Positions 21,983-33,402 of a DNA stretch of 64,000 nt are shown piece by piece. Numbering within the stretch: position 1 is the first letter of the stretch; each line of letters starts with the position of its first letter. Made by a program: the position numbers and the translations under genes. Source of the stretch: Siphonodentalium dalli (Eukaryota; Mollusca; Scaphopoda; Gadilida; Siphonodentaliidae); the NCBI GenBank assembly GCA_032622095.1, contig CP136063.1, positions 186,351,956 through 186,415,955 of the forward strand, given 5' to 3'. Below the pieces are notes generated by a model. It did not search any database and was not told where the DNA came from. It saw nothing but the letters and a program-made list of their open reading frames with translations.

Positions 21983-24278
21983 GGGTAGACGGTTTGACTG
22001 CCTAAACCCTAAGCGCCTGTTCCTGTGCCATCAGGGGATTATAGGTCACGCCGCGTGGGTGTATATATCGGTGAAGGTTATCACGCGTTATCGTGGCGGA
22101 TATCGCTAGGCCAATGACGAACCAAATAATTCCGCAACAAGCGGCCCAAGGTTATCACGAGAATAGCGCCTAATTATTGCGGGTACTAAACAATGCGTGT
22201 ATATATGTCTAAATGATATCTCTCTCGTGTTAACCCTACCGCTTATCGCATATTCATGTAATATGAAAGAAAATATATACTCGGGTGACTGCTATCAGAG
22301 GTATATATTAATCACGAGAATAACTCGCCAACGTCGCGCGCGGTAGCGATAAACCAGATCGCGTGTACTATACACAGTGGTACATAATATATGTATTGGT
22401 TTGACTGCCTAAACCCTAAGCGCCTAATCCTGAGCTATCAGGGTGGGGTTATATGTCACGCCGCGTGGGTGTATATGGGCGAATGTTATCACGATAATAG
22501 CGCCTCATTATCGCGGGTACTAAACAATGCGTGTATATCTAAACGATATATCCCGCGCGTTAACCCTACCGCTTATCGCCTGCGTTTCCGATAAACGATA
22601 TATCCATCGCGTTAACCCGAGAGCTTATCGCCTATCAATGTAATATGAAATAAAATAGGGTGTGTGTACTAGGGATATAGGTTATCCGCAGTATTTGATC
22701 AAGGTATATATTAATACGCGGGTATATAATCGTAAGTATTTGTTTTTTTGTCACGGAAGTAAAAGCATTATTGAAGACTTCCAATAGACTATATCTGAGA
22801 AATTTCTCGCGCACAAATTCTATAGTTATAGTTATTATAATATAGTGATTATTGTAAGCCTAATAAATCTGATAACAGGGATATACTAATGCACTATACG
22901 GTCTGGCAGTTCTTTCGATGGTTCAACAAAGAAACCTCTTCAATATTTATCCGGCACCTTATGGGGGGGGGGGGGTGTTACTTCACCGAGAATCCCTATT
23001 ACCACACCCAAATATTGATATAGTGGTATGTCTCCACCCACACCCCTATATTTATATCTATGTTGATGCGTGTATACATATTTACTTGATGTATTCTTTA
23101 ATCATTCATTTCTCTTTATTATCGTTCATTTATAGCATTATTAGAAGAAATTTAGTCTAAAATCTCCATTACATAGAGACAATAAAGAGCCCATATGGTG
23201 TAGACTAATACATAAATACTTACTTCATATATTCGTTTCACCAATTATATGTATTATACATCCTATACATTTAGTCTGTTATACAGAGGAAACAAAGCAT
23301 ATACTACGTGGCAGTTTCATATGACGATAAGACCTACTATGTGAACACATGTGCATATTAATTTCACATATTCTTCTCAAAACGTTTTATTTTATACGGG
23401 GGTATCAAACATTGGTCTGGAAAAGGCCTGCTATGTGGACGCGCGTATACATATTGACTTCATATATACATTCATAGTTCATTTCTCTTAATTATCGTTC
23501 ATTTAATAGCATTATTAGTAGAAATATAGTCTAAAACCGTCGGTATATGGAGAATATATAGCGTCAATACTGTTTTATTGTTGGTAACTCAAATTATTGC
23601 ATCATATATCGCAACTAAACAAGCGACACAACTCATAAATTCTTAATAGTTCTGATGTCTATGGCAGTTCACAGAGTGTATATTTTCATTGTTGTTACCA
23701 TTTTAGTGCATGCATTACTGATTTCTGTGTAAGAACGCTGGTCTCCATTGTTGTTATGATTGTGCCTATAACTGTCCATATTCTTAAAGCAAGTACGGTA
23801 CCTCTATGTGATATGATGTATAAATATTTCCATTTTCATAGGTAAATCACGTATAAACGCTCTTTAATGTATAGTTAAACGGAGTTTTCACATGCAGGGC
23901 TATGTCTTTGTGGACTATATACGTGGTATACTTCAGTATATACACGAAGTGAATGTGTTCTAAGTATGCGTATCTGATTTATGTATACATCCGTGTTTCT
24001 TAAAGCAAATCCAATACACATTAGTGCGTTATATTATGATGTACATTAAGTGCCCTTTTCACTGTTAAATCAAGTAAAAAAGCCCTCTACTATAGTTAAC
24101 TATTCAGTTCCACATACGCTATAAGCTCTATGGTGGTCCGGTGTGTCTTATCAATATGCCATTATATGCACGAATGTAATGTGTTCAAATATGTGGGTTA
24201 TGATGTATACTTTAATGTTAAAGTATATAAGCACTCTTTAAGATATGCATATGCAGAATGTTGCCTCTTTACACTGAC
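21983..24278 (+). repeat. 2.3-kb unit U1, left arm
   Basis: The first of two direct 2298-bp units. Inside it a segment of about 400 bp is itself duplicated: GGTTTGACTGCCTAAACCCT and GGGTACTAAACAATGCGTGT each occur twice. Motifs such as TTAACCCTACCGCTTATCGC recur like iterons. It mirrors 33403-35698. No convincing gene is present; the short frames that recur four times are copies of the same DNA. Confidence 0.85.
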
Positions 24279-26577
24279 TCGGGTAGATGGTTTGATCATG
24301 ATTTGCTCCCCTCCTGTTCCTGTGCCATCAGGGGATTATAGGTCACGCCGCGTGGGTGTATATATCGGTGAAGGTTATCACGCGTTATCGTGGCGGATAT
24401 CGCTAGGCCAATGACGAACCAAATAATTCCGCAACAAGCGGGCCAAGGTTATCACGAGAATAGCGCCTAATTATTGCGGGTACTAAACAATGCGTGTATA
24501 TATGTCTAAATGATATCTCTCTCGTGTTAACCCTACCGCTTATCGCATATTCATGTAATATGAAAGAAAATATGTACTCGGGTGACGGCTATCAGAGGTA
24601 TATATTAATCACGAGAATAACTCGCCAGCGTCGCGCGCGGTAGCGATAAACCAGATCGCGTGTACTATACACAGTGGTACATAATATATGTATTGGTTTG
24701 ACTGCCTAAACCCTAAGCGCCTAATCCTGAGCTATCAGGGTGGGGTTATATGTCACGCCACGTGGGTGTATATGGGCGAATGTTATCACGATAATAGCGC
24801 CTCATTATCGCGGGTACTAAACAATGCGTGTATATCTAAACGATATATCCCGCGCGTTAACCCTACCGCTTATCGCCTGCGTTTCCGATAAACGATATAT
24901 CCATCGCGTTAACCCGAGAGCTTATCGCCTATCAATGTAATATGAAATAAAATAGGGTGTGTGTACTAGGGATATAGGTTATCCGCAGTATTTGATCAAG
25001 GTATATATTAATACGCGGGTATATAATCATAAGTATTTGTTTTTTTTGTCACGGAAGTAAAAGCATTATTGAAGACCTCCAATAGACTATATCTGAGAAA
25101 TTTCTCGCGCACAAATTCTATAGTTATAGTTATTATAATATAGTGATTATTGTAAGCCTAATAAATCTGATAACAGGGATATACTAATGCACTATACGGT
25201 CTGGCAGTTCTTTCGATGGTTCAACAAAGAAACCTCTTCAATATTTATCCAGCACCTAATGGGGGGGGGGGGGGTGTTACTTCACCGAGAATCCCTATTA
25301 CCACACCCAAATATTGATATAGTGGTATGTCTCCACCCACACCCCTATATTTATGTCTATGTTGATGCGTGTATACATATTTACTTGATGTATTCTTTAA
25401 TCATTCATTTCTCTTTATTATCGTTCATTTATAGCATTATTAGAAGAAATTTAGTCTAAAATCTCCATTACATAGAGACAATAAAGAGCCCATATGGTGT
25501 AGACTAATATATAAATACTTACTTCATGTATTCGTTTCACCAATTATATGTATTGTAGATCCTATACATTTAGTCTGTTATACAGAGGAAACAAAGCATA
25601 TACTACGTGGCAGTTTCATATGACGATAAGACCTACTATGTGAACACACGTGCATATTAATTTCACATATTCTTCTCAAAACGCTTTATTTTATACGGGG
25701 ATATCAAACATTGGTCTGGAAAAGGCCTGCTATGTGGACGCGCGTATACATATTGACTTCTTATATACATTCATAGTTCATTTCTCTTAATTATCGTTCA
25801 TTTAATAGCATTATTAGTAGAAATATAGTCTAAAACCGTCGGTATATGGAGAATATATAGCGTCAATACTGTTTTATTGTTGGTAACTCAAATTATTGCA
25901 TCATATATCGCAACTAAACAAGCGAGACAACTCATAAATTCTTAATAGTTCTGATGTCTATGGCAGTTCACAGAGTGTATATTTTCATTGTTGTTACCAT
26001 TTTAGTGCATACATTACTGATTTCTGTGTAAGAACGCTGGTCTCCATTGTTGTTATGATTGTGCCTATAACCGTCCATATTCTTAAAGCAAGTACGGTAC
26101 CACTATGTGATATGATGTATAAATATTTCCATTTTCATAGGTAAATCACGTATAAACGCTCTTTAATGTATAGTTAAACTGAGTTTTCACATGCAGGGCT
26201 ATGTCTTTGTGGACTATATACGTGGTATACTTCAGTATATACACGAAGTGAATGTGTTCTAAGTATGCGTATCTGATTTATGTATACGTCCGTGTTTCTT
26301 AAAGCAAATCCAATACACATTAGTGCGTTATATTATGATGTACATTAAGTGCCCTTTTCACTGTTAAATCAATTAAAAAAGCCCTCTACTATAGTTAACT
26401 ATTCAGTTCCACATACGCTATAAGCTCTATGGTGGTCCGGTGTGTCTTATCAATATGCCATTATATGCACGAATGTAATGTGTTCAAATATGTGGGTTAT
26501 GATGTATACTTTAATGTTAAAGTATATAAGCACTCTTTAAGATATGCATATGCAGAATGTTGCCTCTTTACACTGAC
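24279..26577 (+). repeat. 2.3-kb unit U2, left arm
   Basis: A direct copy of U1 starting GGGTAGATGGTTTGATCATG, where U1 has GGGTAGACGGTTTGACTGCC. It shows unit-specific substitutions, such as ATGTACTCGGG where U1 has ATATACTCGGG, and these are mirrored in the matching right-arm unit 31104-33402. Confidence 0.85.
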
Positions 26578-26794
26578 AGAAAAAAAAAAGGAATATATAA
26601 TTTTGAGTACTACTCTTCATAAAACGTTAGAAAACCATAATCTAACAACGAATATCGAAGAACAACGTAATTACTTGATAAGCATTGTAAATATTTCGTC
26701 TGTTTTAAATAAAATGGAAATATTTCGTCTATTTGAAATACAGTTGGAAGCAACAATCAAGTATTTAAATGAAATTTGGACCAAAATCTTATAA
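26570..26794 (+). CDS. Protein-like frame in arm, left copy
   Basis: An open frame just inside the U2 boundary ends with a helix-like, mixed-charge sequence containing LENHNLTTNIEEQRNYL and LFEIQLEATIKYLNEIW, then a stop at 26792. The matching frame on the minus strand of the right arm (30887-31112) is also open. No ATG of its own is obvious near the start, and I recognise no family. It could be the tail of a captured exon or chance in AT-rich DNA. Confidence 0.2.
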   Translation, partial: TLTEKKKEYIILSTTLHKTLENHNLTTNIEEQRNYLISIVNISSVLNKMEIFRLFEIQLEATIKYLNEIWTKIL

Positions 26795-26799
26795 TTTGA

Positions 26800-27319
26800 G
26801 AAAACGTATATAATTTCTATCGAAGTCTTATAATAAAGGAAGGCTTTGTGCGAATCCATTCGGTCTAATGTGTGAATGTGTTCTTCATCGCAAATATAAT
26901 GATGCAGAAATTAATACTTCCTAGAAAAATGTTAACATAGCCTGTATTTAACCGAAATAATATAGCATTTGAGTTAAAATATTTCATATTAGGACCATAA
27001 CGAACCAATGCATAAAAATATAATATTTAGTTTTTCAGTCTCGATCAAAATAATGCAGGGTTGTCAATTATCAACAAAAAAACAAATACTTTGAAACAAA
27101 AACGATGACATAAGAACGAATATCCAAGAGCTAGTGTGAAAATAACCCTCACATTTATAAAAAAACAAAACAATAAAAATTCAGTTTTCGAGTCAGTCCT
27201 TCAAAATTATTGAATGTTTTCGTCTATGTTGGATCAAATTTAACACAAAAATCAATTAGCTCACTAACAGTTCGCGCAATATCTCATATTTTGAGAAAAC
27301 GTTTACAATTTTAGACAAC
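26800..27319. other. AT-rich spacer of the left arm
   Basis: There is no repeat unit or gene here; the stretch separates the U2 unit from the 265-bp array and mirrors 30362-30882. Confidence 0.4.
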
Positions 27320-28465
27320 AATATTGCTAGTAAAGGTGAATATTTCATCCTGGAACTCATGAAATATGATAAAAATAGATGTAAAGACACTTCACGAGCC
27401 CTCATATCTTTGAGTTATGAACATAAAGTCATCTCATAGTGCCATTGTACCCCATAATTTGGTCAGGAGAAATATGTATTTCATATTTGACCCTTCATCT
27501 ATGGTAAAAAATGAATTAAGGGACACGGGAGTGGTGTCCTACACATTAACCTAGAGCATAAATTGACTCAATTTTACAATTTTAGGCAACATTCTTGCCA
27601 GGGAAAGTGTATATATCATGTTGGAACTCATCAAATATGATAAACATGCATCAAAAGACACTTACTGAGCTCTGATGACTTTGAGTTATGACAACAACGG
27701 CATCTCATACTAGATTGTAAGCCATAATTTGGTCAGGAAAAGTGTAAATTTCATATTTTATCCTACAAGTGTTTTAACAATCAATGTAATTACACCCCAT
27801 CGGTCGCCTAGACACAGCGTAAATGTTCTCAAGTTTTCAACTGTAGGCTACAATGTCGGTAGTGAAGGTAAACATTTCATGTTGGAACCCATGAAATGTC
27901 TTTTTATCCATTTTATCACATTTCATGAGTACTTATCACGGAGTTATGAACATAAAGGGACCTCATAGTGTATTGTAGGTCATAATTTGGTCAGGAAAAT
28001 TGTAAATTTCATGTCTTAAGCTCCATGTGTTTAAAAAATATATTTAATTACAGCCATTGGGTCCCTAGATATCAACCCACAGTCCATATGTAGTCCATAT
28101 GCAATTTTAGGGAACAGTGTTGCTAGTGAAGGTGAACATTCCATGCTGGAACTCATGAAATATGATAAAAATAGATGAAAAGACACTTTCTGAGGCCTTG
28201 GTCAGGAGAAATGTGTGTTGTATTTTGACCCTTGATGCGTGGTAGCAATCAATGAAATTACACCCCATGGTATCCTCAGATATGAAGCAACATCATAAAT
28301 GCACTCAGTTTTGGCAATTTAGAAAACATTGTTGATAGGGAAGTTGTACATGTCATGTTGGAACTGGTGAAATGTGATAATAATTGATCAAAAGACACTC
28401 GATGAGCCCTGACGGGTTTCAATTATGGTCATAAAGGCATCTGATAGTGTCATTATACAACGGGG
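27320..28465 (+). repeat. Degenerate tandem array of about 265 bp, left arm
   Basis: Four to five units share TGTTGGAACTCATGAAATAT, 'aaaagacact...gag', GTTATGAACATAAAG and ATAATTTGGTCAGGA. Units start near 27320, 27590, 27850, 28112 and 28326, and the last ones are shortened. Divergence between units is far higher than between the two arms. The mirror lies at 29216-30361. Confidence 0.8.
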
Positions 28466-28606
28466 AAATTTGTGAAGCGCTAACAAAGCGTATCTACACG
28501 GTGTTATACGATCCAAAATGATCCTGATATAAGAAATGCAATCTAGATCATACTCAGTATCTTCGTATCGACTGAATATATCGTTATTCGATGGTGATCC
28601 CGACAT
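28388..28606 (-). CDS. Short acidic frame near the palindrome centre, left copy
   Basis: Read away from the centre, an ATG at 28606 opens a 72-codon frame beginning MSGSPSNNDIFSRYEDTEYD, followed by a hydrophobic-helical part, then drifting into the tandem array, which supplies the last 25 codons. The right copy is 29074-29292 on the plus strand. It is intact in both arms. The first 45 residues look protein-like, but no family is recognised and no promoter is evident. Confidence 0.25.
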   Translation of the reverse strand: MSGSPSNNDIFSRYEDTEYDLDCISYIRIILDRITPCRYALLALHKFPRCIMTLSDAFMTIIETRQGSSSVF

Positions 28607-28826
28607 ACCTCCGTCTTTACTTTTCTTATGCCTTTGTAGATTGTAGTTCGTCGATAATATATTTCTGAACAAATGGCACCCGGGTATTATCTCGAATCAT
28701 GGGAAGAACTATCGTCCTTATACCAACGAAAAGATGAGCGAATATGGTGTGGTATTATCAACTCGCCGCGCTCGTACCTCTATTTATCGTTTAGAGTTAT
28801 TGTTCTTAGATAAAAAAATAGGCGCG

Positions 28827-28854
28827 CGTGCGGCCCCCTCATCCCCACTGCCGC
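28827..28854. other. GC-rich spacer at the palindrome centre
   Basis: Twenty-eight bases, mostly G and C (CCCCCTCATCCCCACTGCC on the plus strand), separate the two arms GGCGCG and CGCGCC. The composition contrasts with the AT-rich arms. It is the only part of the palindrome without a mirror copy, apart from the 0.4-kb MITE and small indels. Confidence 0.85.
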
Positions 28855-29073
28855 CGCGCCTATTTTTTATCTAAGAACAATAACTCTAAACGATAAATAG
28901 AGGTACGAGCGCGGCGAGTTGATAATACCACACCATATTCGCTCATCTTTTCGTTGGTATAAGGACGATAGTTCTTCCCATGATTCGAGATAATACCCGG
29001 GTGCCATTTGTTCAGAAATATATTATCGACGAACTACAATCTACAAAGGCATAAGAAAAGTAAAGGCGGAGGT

Positions 29074-29292
29074 ATGTCGGGATCACCATCGAATAACGAT
29101 ATATTCAGTCGATACGAAGATACTGAGTATGATCTAGATTGCATTTCTTATATCAGGATCATTTTGGATCGTATAACACCGTGTAGATACGCTTTGTTAG
29201 CGCTTCACAAATTTCCCCGTTGTATAATGACACTATCAGATGCCTTTATGACCATAATTGAAACCCGTCAGGGCTCATCGAGTGTCTTTTGA
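29074..29292 (+). CDS. Short acidic frame near the palindrome centre, right copy
   Basis: The mirror of 28388-28606, with the same 72-codon frame from the ATG at 29074. A substitution just upstream (GGCGG here, CGTCT on the mirrored plus strand) is the visible difference between arms. The frame is open upstream to a TGA at 28981 but has no earlier ATG. Confidence 0.25.
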   Translation: MSGSPSNNDIFSRYEDTEYDLDCISYIRIILDRITPCRYALLALHKFPRCIMTLSDAFMTIIETRQGSSSVF

Positions 29293-30361
29293 TCAATTAT
29301 TATCACATTTCACCAGTTCCAACATGACATGTACAACTTCCCTATCAACAATGTTTTCTAAATTGCCAAAACTGAGTGCATTTATGATGTTGCTTCATAT
29401 CTGAGGATACCATGGGGTGTAATTTCATTGATTGCTACCACGCATCAAGGGTCAAAATACAACACACATTTCTCCTGACCAAGGCCTCAGAAAGTGTCTT
29501 TTCATCTATTTTTATCATATTTCATGAGTTCCAGCATGGAATGTTCACCTTCACTAGCAACACTGTTCCCTAAAATTGCATATGGACTACATATGGACTG
29601 TGGGTTGATATCTAGGGACCCAATGGCTGTAATTAAATATATTTTTTAAACACATGGAGCTTAAGACATGAAATTTACAATTTTCCTGACCAAATTATGA
29701 CCTACAATACACTATGAGGTCCCTTTATGTTCATAACTCCGTGATAAGTACTCATGAAATGTGATAAAATGGATAAAAAGACATTTCATGGGTTCCAACA
29801 TGAAATGTTTACCTTCACTACCGACATTGTAGCCTACAGTTGAAAACTTGAGAACATTTACGCTGTGTCTAGGCGACCGATGGGGTGTAATTACATTGAT
29901 TGTTAAAACACTTGTAGGATAAAATATGAAATTTACACTTTTCCTGACCAAATTATGGCTTACAATCTAGTATGAGATGCCGTTGTTGTCATAACTCAAA
30001 GTCATCAGAGCTCAGTAAGTGTCTTTTGATGCATGTTTATCATATTTGATGAGTTCCAACATGATATATACACTTTCCCTGGCAAGAATGTTGCCTAAAA
30101 TTGTAAAATTGAGTCAATTTATGCTCTAGGTTAATGTGTAGGACACCACTCCCGTGTCCCTTAATTCATTTTTTACCATAGATGAAGGGTCAAATATGAA
30201 ATACATATTTCTCCTGACCAAATTATGGGGTACAATGGCACTATGAGATGACTTTATGTTCATAACTCAAAGATATGAGGGCTCGTGAAGTGTCTTTACA
30301 TCTATTTTTATCATATTTCATGAGTTCCAGGATGAAATATTCACCTTTACTAGCAATATTG
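29216..30361 (-). repeat. Degenerate tandem array of about 265 bp, right arm
   Basis: The reverse-complement counterpart of 27320-28465, with the same unit order and the same unit-specific truncations. Confidence 0.8.
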
Positions 30362-30886
30362 TTGTCTAAAATTGTAAACGTTTTCTCAAAATATGAGATA
30401 TTGCGCGAACTGTTAGTGAGCTAATTGATTTTTGTGTTAAATTTGATCCAACATAGACGAAAACATTCAATAATTTTGAAGGACTGACTCGAAAACTGAA
30501 TTTTTATTGTTTTTTTTTTTTTATAAATGTGAGGGTTATTTTCACACTAGCTCTTGGATATTCGTTCTTATGTCATCGTTTTTGTTTCAAAGTATTTGTT
30601 TTTTTGTTGATAATTGACAACCCTGCATTATTTTGATCGGGACTGAAAAACTAAATATTATATTTTTATGCATTGGTTCGTTATGGTCCTAATATGAAAT
30701 ATTTTAACTCAAATGCTATATTATTTCGGTTAAATACAGGCTATGTTAACATTTTTCTAGGAAGTATTAATTTCTGCATCATTATATTTGCGATGAAGAA
30801 CACATTCACACATTAGACCGAATGGATTCGCACAAAGCCTTCCTTTATTATAAGACTTCGATAGAAATTATATACGTTTTCTCAAA

Positions 30887-31112
30887 TTATAAGATTTTGG
30901 TCCAAATTTCATTTAAATACTTGATTGTTGCTTCCAACTGTATTTCAAATAGACGAAATATTTCCATTTTATTTAAAACAGACGAAATATTTACAATGCT
31001 TATCAAGTAATTACGTTGTTCTTCGATATTCGTTGTTAGATTATGGTTTTCTAACGTTTTATGAAGAGTAGTACTCAAAATTATATATTCCTTCTTTTTT
31101 TTCTGTCAGTGT
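30887..31112 (-). CDS. Protein-like frame in arm, right copy
   Basis: The mirror of 26570-26794 and still open; the end of the frame is identical in sequence. The A-run at the U2 junction differs in length between arms, so the two frames differ upstream of it. Confidence 0.2.
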
Positions 31113-33402
31113 AAAGAGGCAACATTCTGCATATGCATATCTTAAAGAGTGCTTATATACTTTAACATTAAAGTATACATCATAACCCACATATTTGAAC
31201 ACATTACATTCGTGCATATAATGGCATATTGATAAGACACACCGGACCACCATAGAGCTTATAGCGTATGTGGAACTGAATAGTTAACTATAGTAGAGGG
31301 CTTTTTTAATTGATTTAACAGTGAAAAGGGCACTTAATGTACATCATAATATAACGCACTAATGTGTATTGGATTTGCTTTAAGAAACACGGACGTATAC
31401 ATAAATCAGATACGCATACTTAGAACACATTCACTTCGTGTATATACTGAAGTATACCACGTATATAGTCCACAAAGACATAGCCCTGCATGTGAAAACT
31501 CAGTTTAACTATACATTAAAGAGCGTTTATACGTGATTTACCTATGAAAATGGAAATATTTATACATCATATCACATAGAGGTACCGTACTTGCTTTAAG
31601 AATATGGACGGTTATAGGCACAATCATAACAACAATGGAGACCAGCGTTCTTACACAGAAATCAGTAATGTATGCACTAAAATGGTAACAACAATGAAAA
31701 TATACACTCTGTGAACTGCCATAGACATCAGAACTATTAAGAATTTATGAGTTGTCTCGCTTGTTTAGTTGCGATATATGATGCAATAATTTGAGTTACC
31801 AACAATAAAACAGTATTGACGCTATATATTCTCCATATACCGACGGTTTTAGACTATATTTCTACTAATAATGCTATTAAATGAACGATAATTAAGAGAA
31901 ATGAACTATGAATGTATATATGAAGTCAATATGTATACGCGCGTCCACATAGCAGGCCTTTTCCAGACCAATGTTTGATACCCCCGTATAAAATAAAGCG
32001 TTTTGAGAAGAATATGTGAAATTAATATGCACGTGTGTTCACATAGTAGGTCTTATCGTCATATGAAACTGCCACGTAGTATATGCTTTGTTTCCTCTGT
32101 ATAACAGACTAAATGTATAGGATCTACAATACATATAATTGGTGAAACGAATACATGAAGTAAGTATTTATATATTAGTCTACACCATATGGGCTCTTTA
32201 TTGTCTCTATGTAATGGAGATTTTAGACTAAATTTCTTCTAATAATGCTATAAATGAACGATAATAAAGAGAAATGAATGATTAAAGAATACATCAAGTA
32301 AATATGTATACACGCATCAACATAGACATAAATATAGGGGTGTGGGTGGAGACATACCACTATATCAATATTTGGGTGTGGTAATAGGGATTCTCGGTGA
32401 AGTAACACCCCCCCCCCCCCCCCATTAGGTGCTGGATAAATATTGAAGAGGTTTCTTTGTTGAACCATCGAAAGAACTGCCAGACCGTATAGTGCATTAG
32501 TATATCCCTGTTATCAGATTTATTAGGCTTACAATAATCACTATATTATAATAACTATAACTATAGAATTTGTGCGCGAGAAATTTCTCAGATATAGTCT
32601 ATTGGAGGTCTTCAATAATGCTTTTACTTCCGTGACAAAAAAAACAAATACTTATGATTATATACCCGCGTATTAATATATACCTTGATCAAATACTGCG
32701 GATAACCTATATCCCTAGTACACACACCCTATTTTATTTCATATTACATTGATAGGCGATAAGCTCTCGGGTTAACGCGATGGATATATCGTTTATCGGA
32801 AACGCAGGCGATAAGCGGTAGGGTTAACGCGCGGGATATATCGTTTAGATATACACGCATTGTTTAGTACCCGCGATAATGAGGCGCTATTATCGTGATA
32901 ACATTCGCCCATATACACCCACGCGGCGTGACATATAACCCCACCCTGATAGCTCAGGATTAGGCGCTTAGGGTTTAGGCAGTCAAACCAATACATATAT
33001 TATGTACCACTGTGTATAGTACACGCGATCTGGTTTATCGCTACCGCGCGCGACGCTGGCGAGTTATTCTCGTGATTAATATATACCTCTGATAGCAGTC
33101 ACCCGAGTACATATTTTCTTTCATATTACATGAATATGCGATAAGCGGTAGGGTTAACACGAGAGAGATATCATTTAGACATATATACACGCATTGTTTA
33201 GTACCCGCAATAATTAGGCGCTATTCTCGTGATAACCTTGGCCTGCTTGTTGCGGAATTATTTGGTTCGTCATTGGCCTAGCGATATCCGCCACGATAAC
33301 GCGTGATAACCTTCACCGATATATACACCCACGCGGCGTGACCTATAATCCCCTGATGGCACAGGAACAGGAGGGGAGCAAATCATGATCAAACCATCTA
33401 CC
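31104..33402 (-). repeat. 2.3-kb unit U2', right arm
   Basis: The inverted counterpart of 24279-26577. It shares U2-specific variants (CCCGAGTACAT, CGACGCTGGCGAG) rather than the U1 forms, so the arms pair unit by unit. Confidence 0.85.

Noticed and set aside
22970-22990. Poly-G runs as coding frameshift sites
   Set aside because: Run length differs in all four copies, as expected for homopolymer slippage or sequencing error in non-coding DNA.
24130-24414. Recurrent frame beginning MVVRCVLSICHYMHE as a gene in the palindrome
   Set aside because: It appears four times only because the DNA unit is present four times; the composition is that of translated AT-rich DNA and each copy runs into different sequence at the unit junction.
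27320-28465. CRISPR array
   Set aside because: Unit length is about 265 bp, with no spacers and in a eukaryotic context; it is a degenerate tandem repeat.
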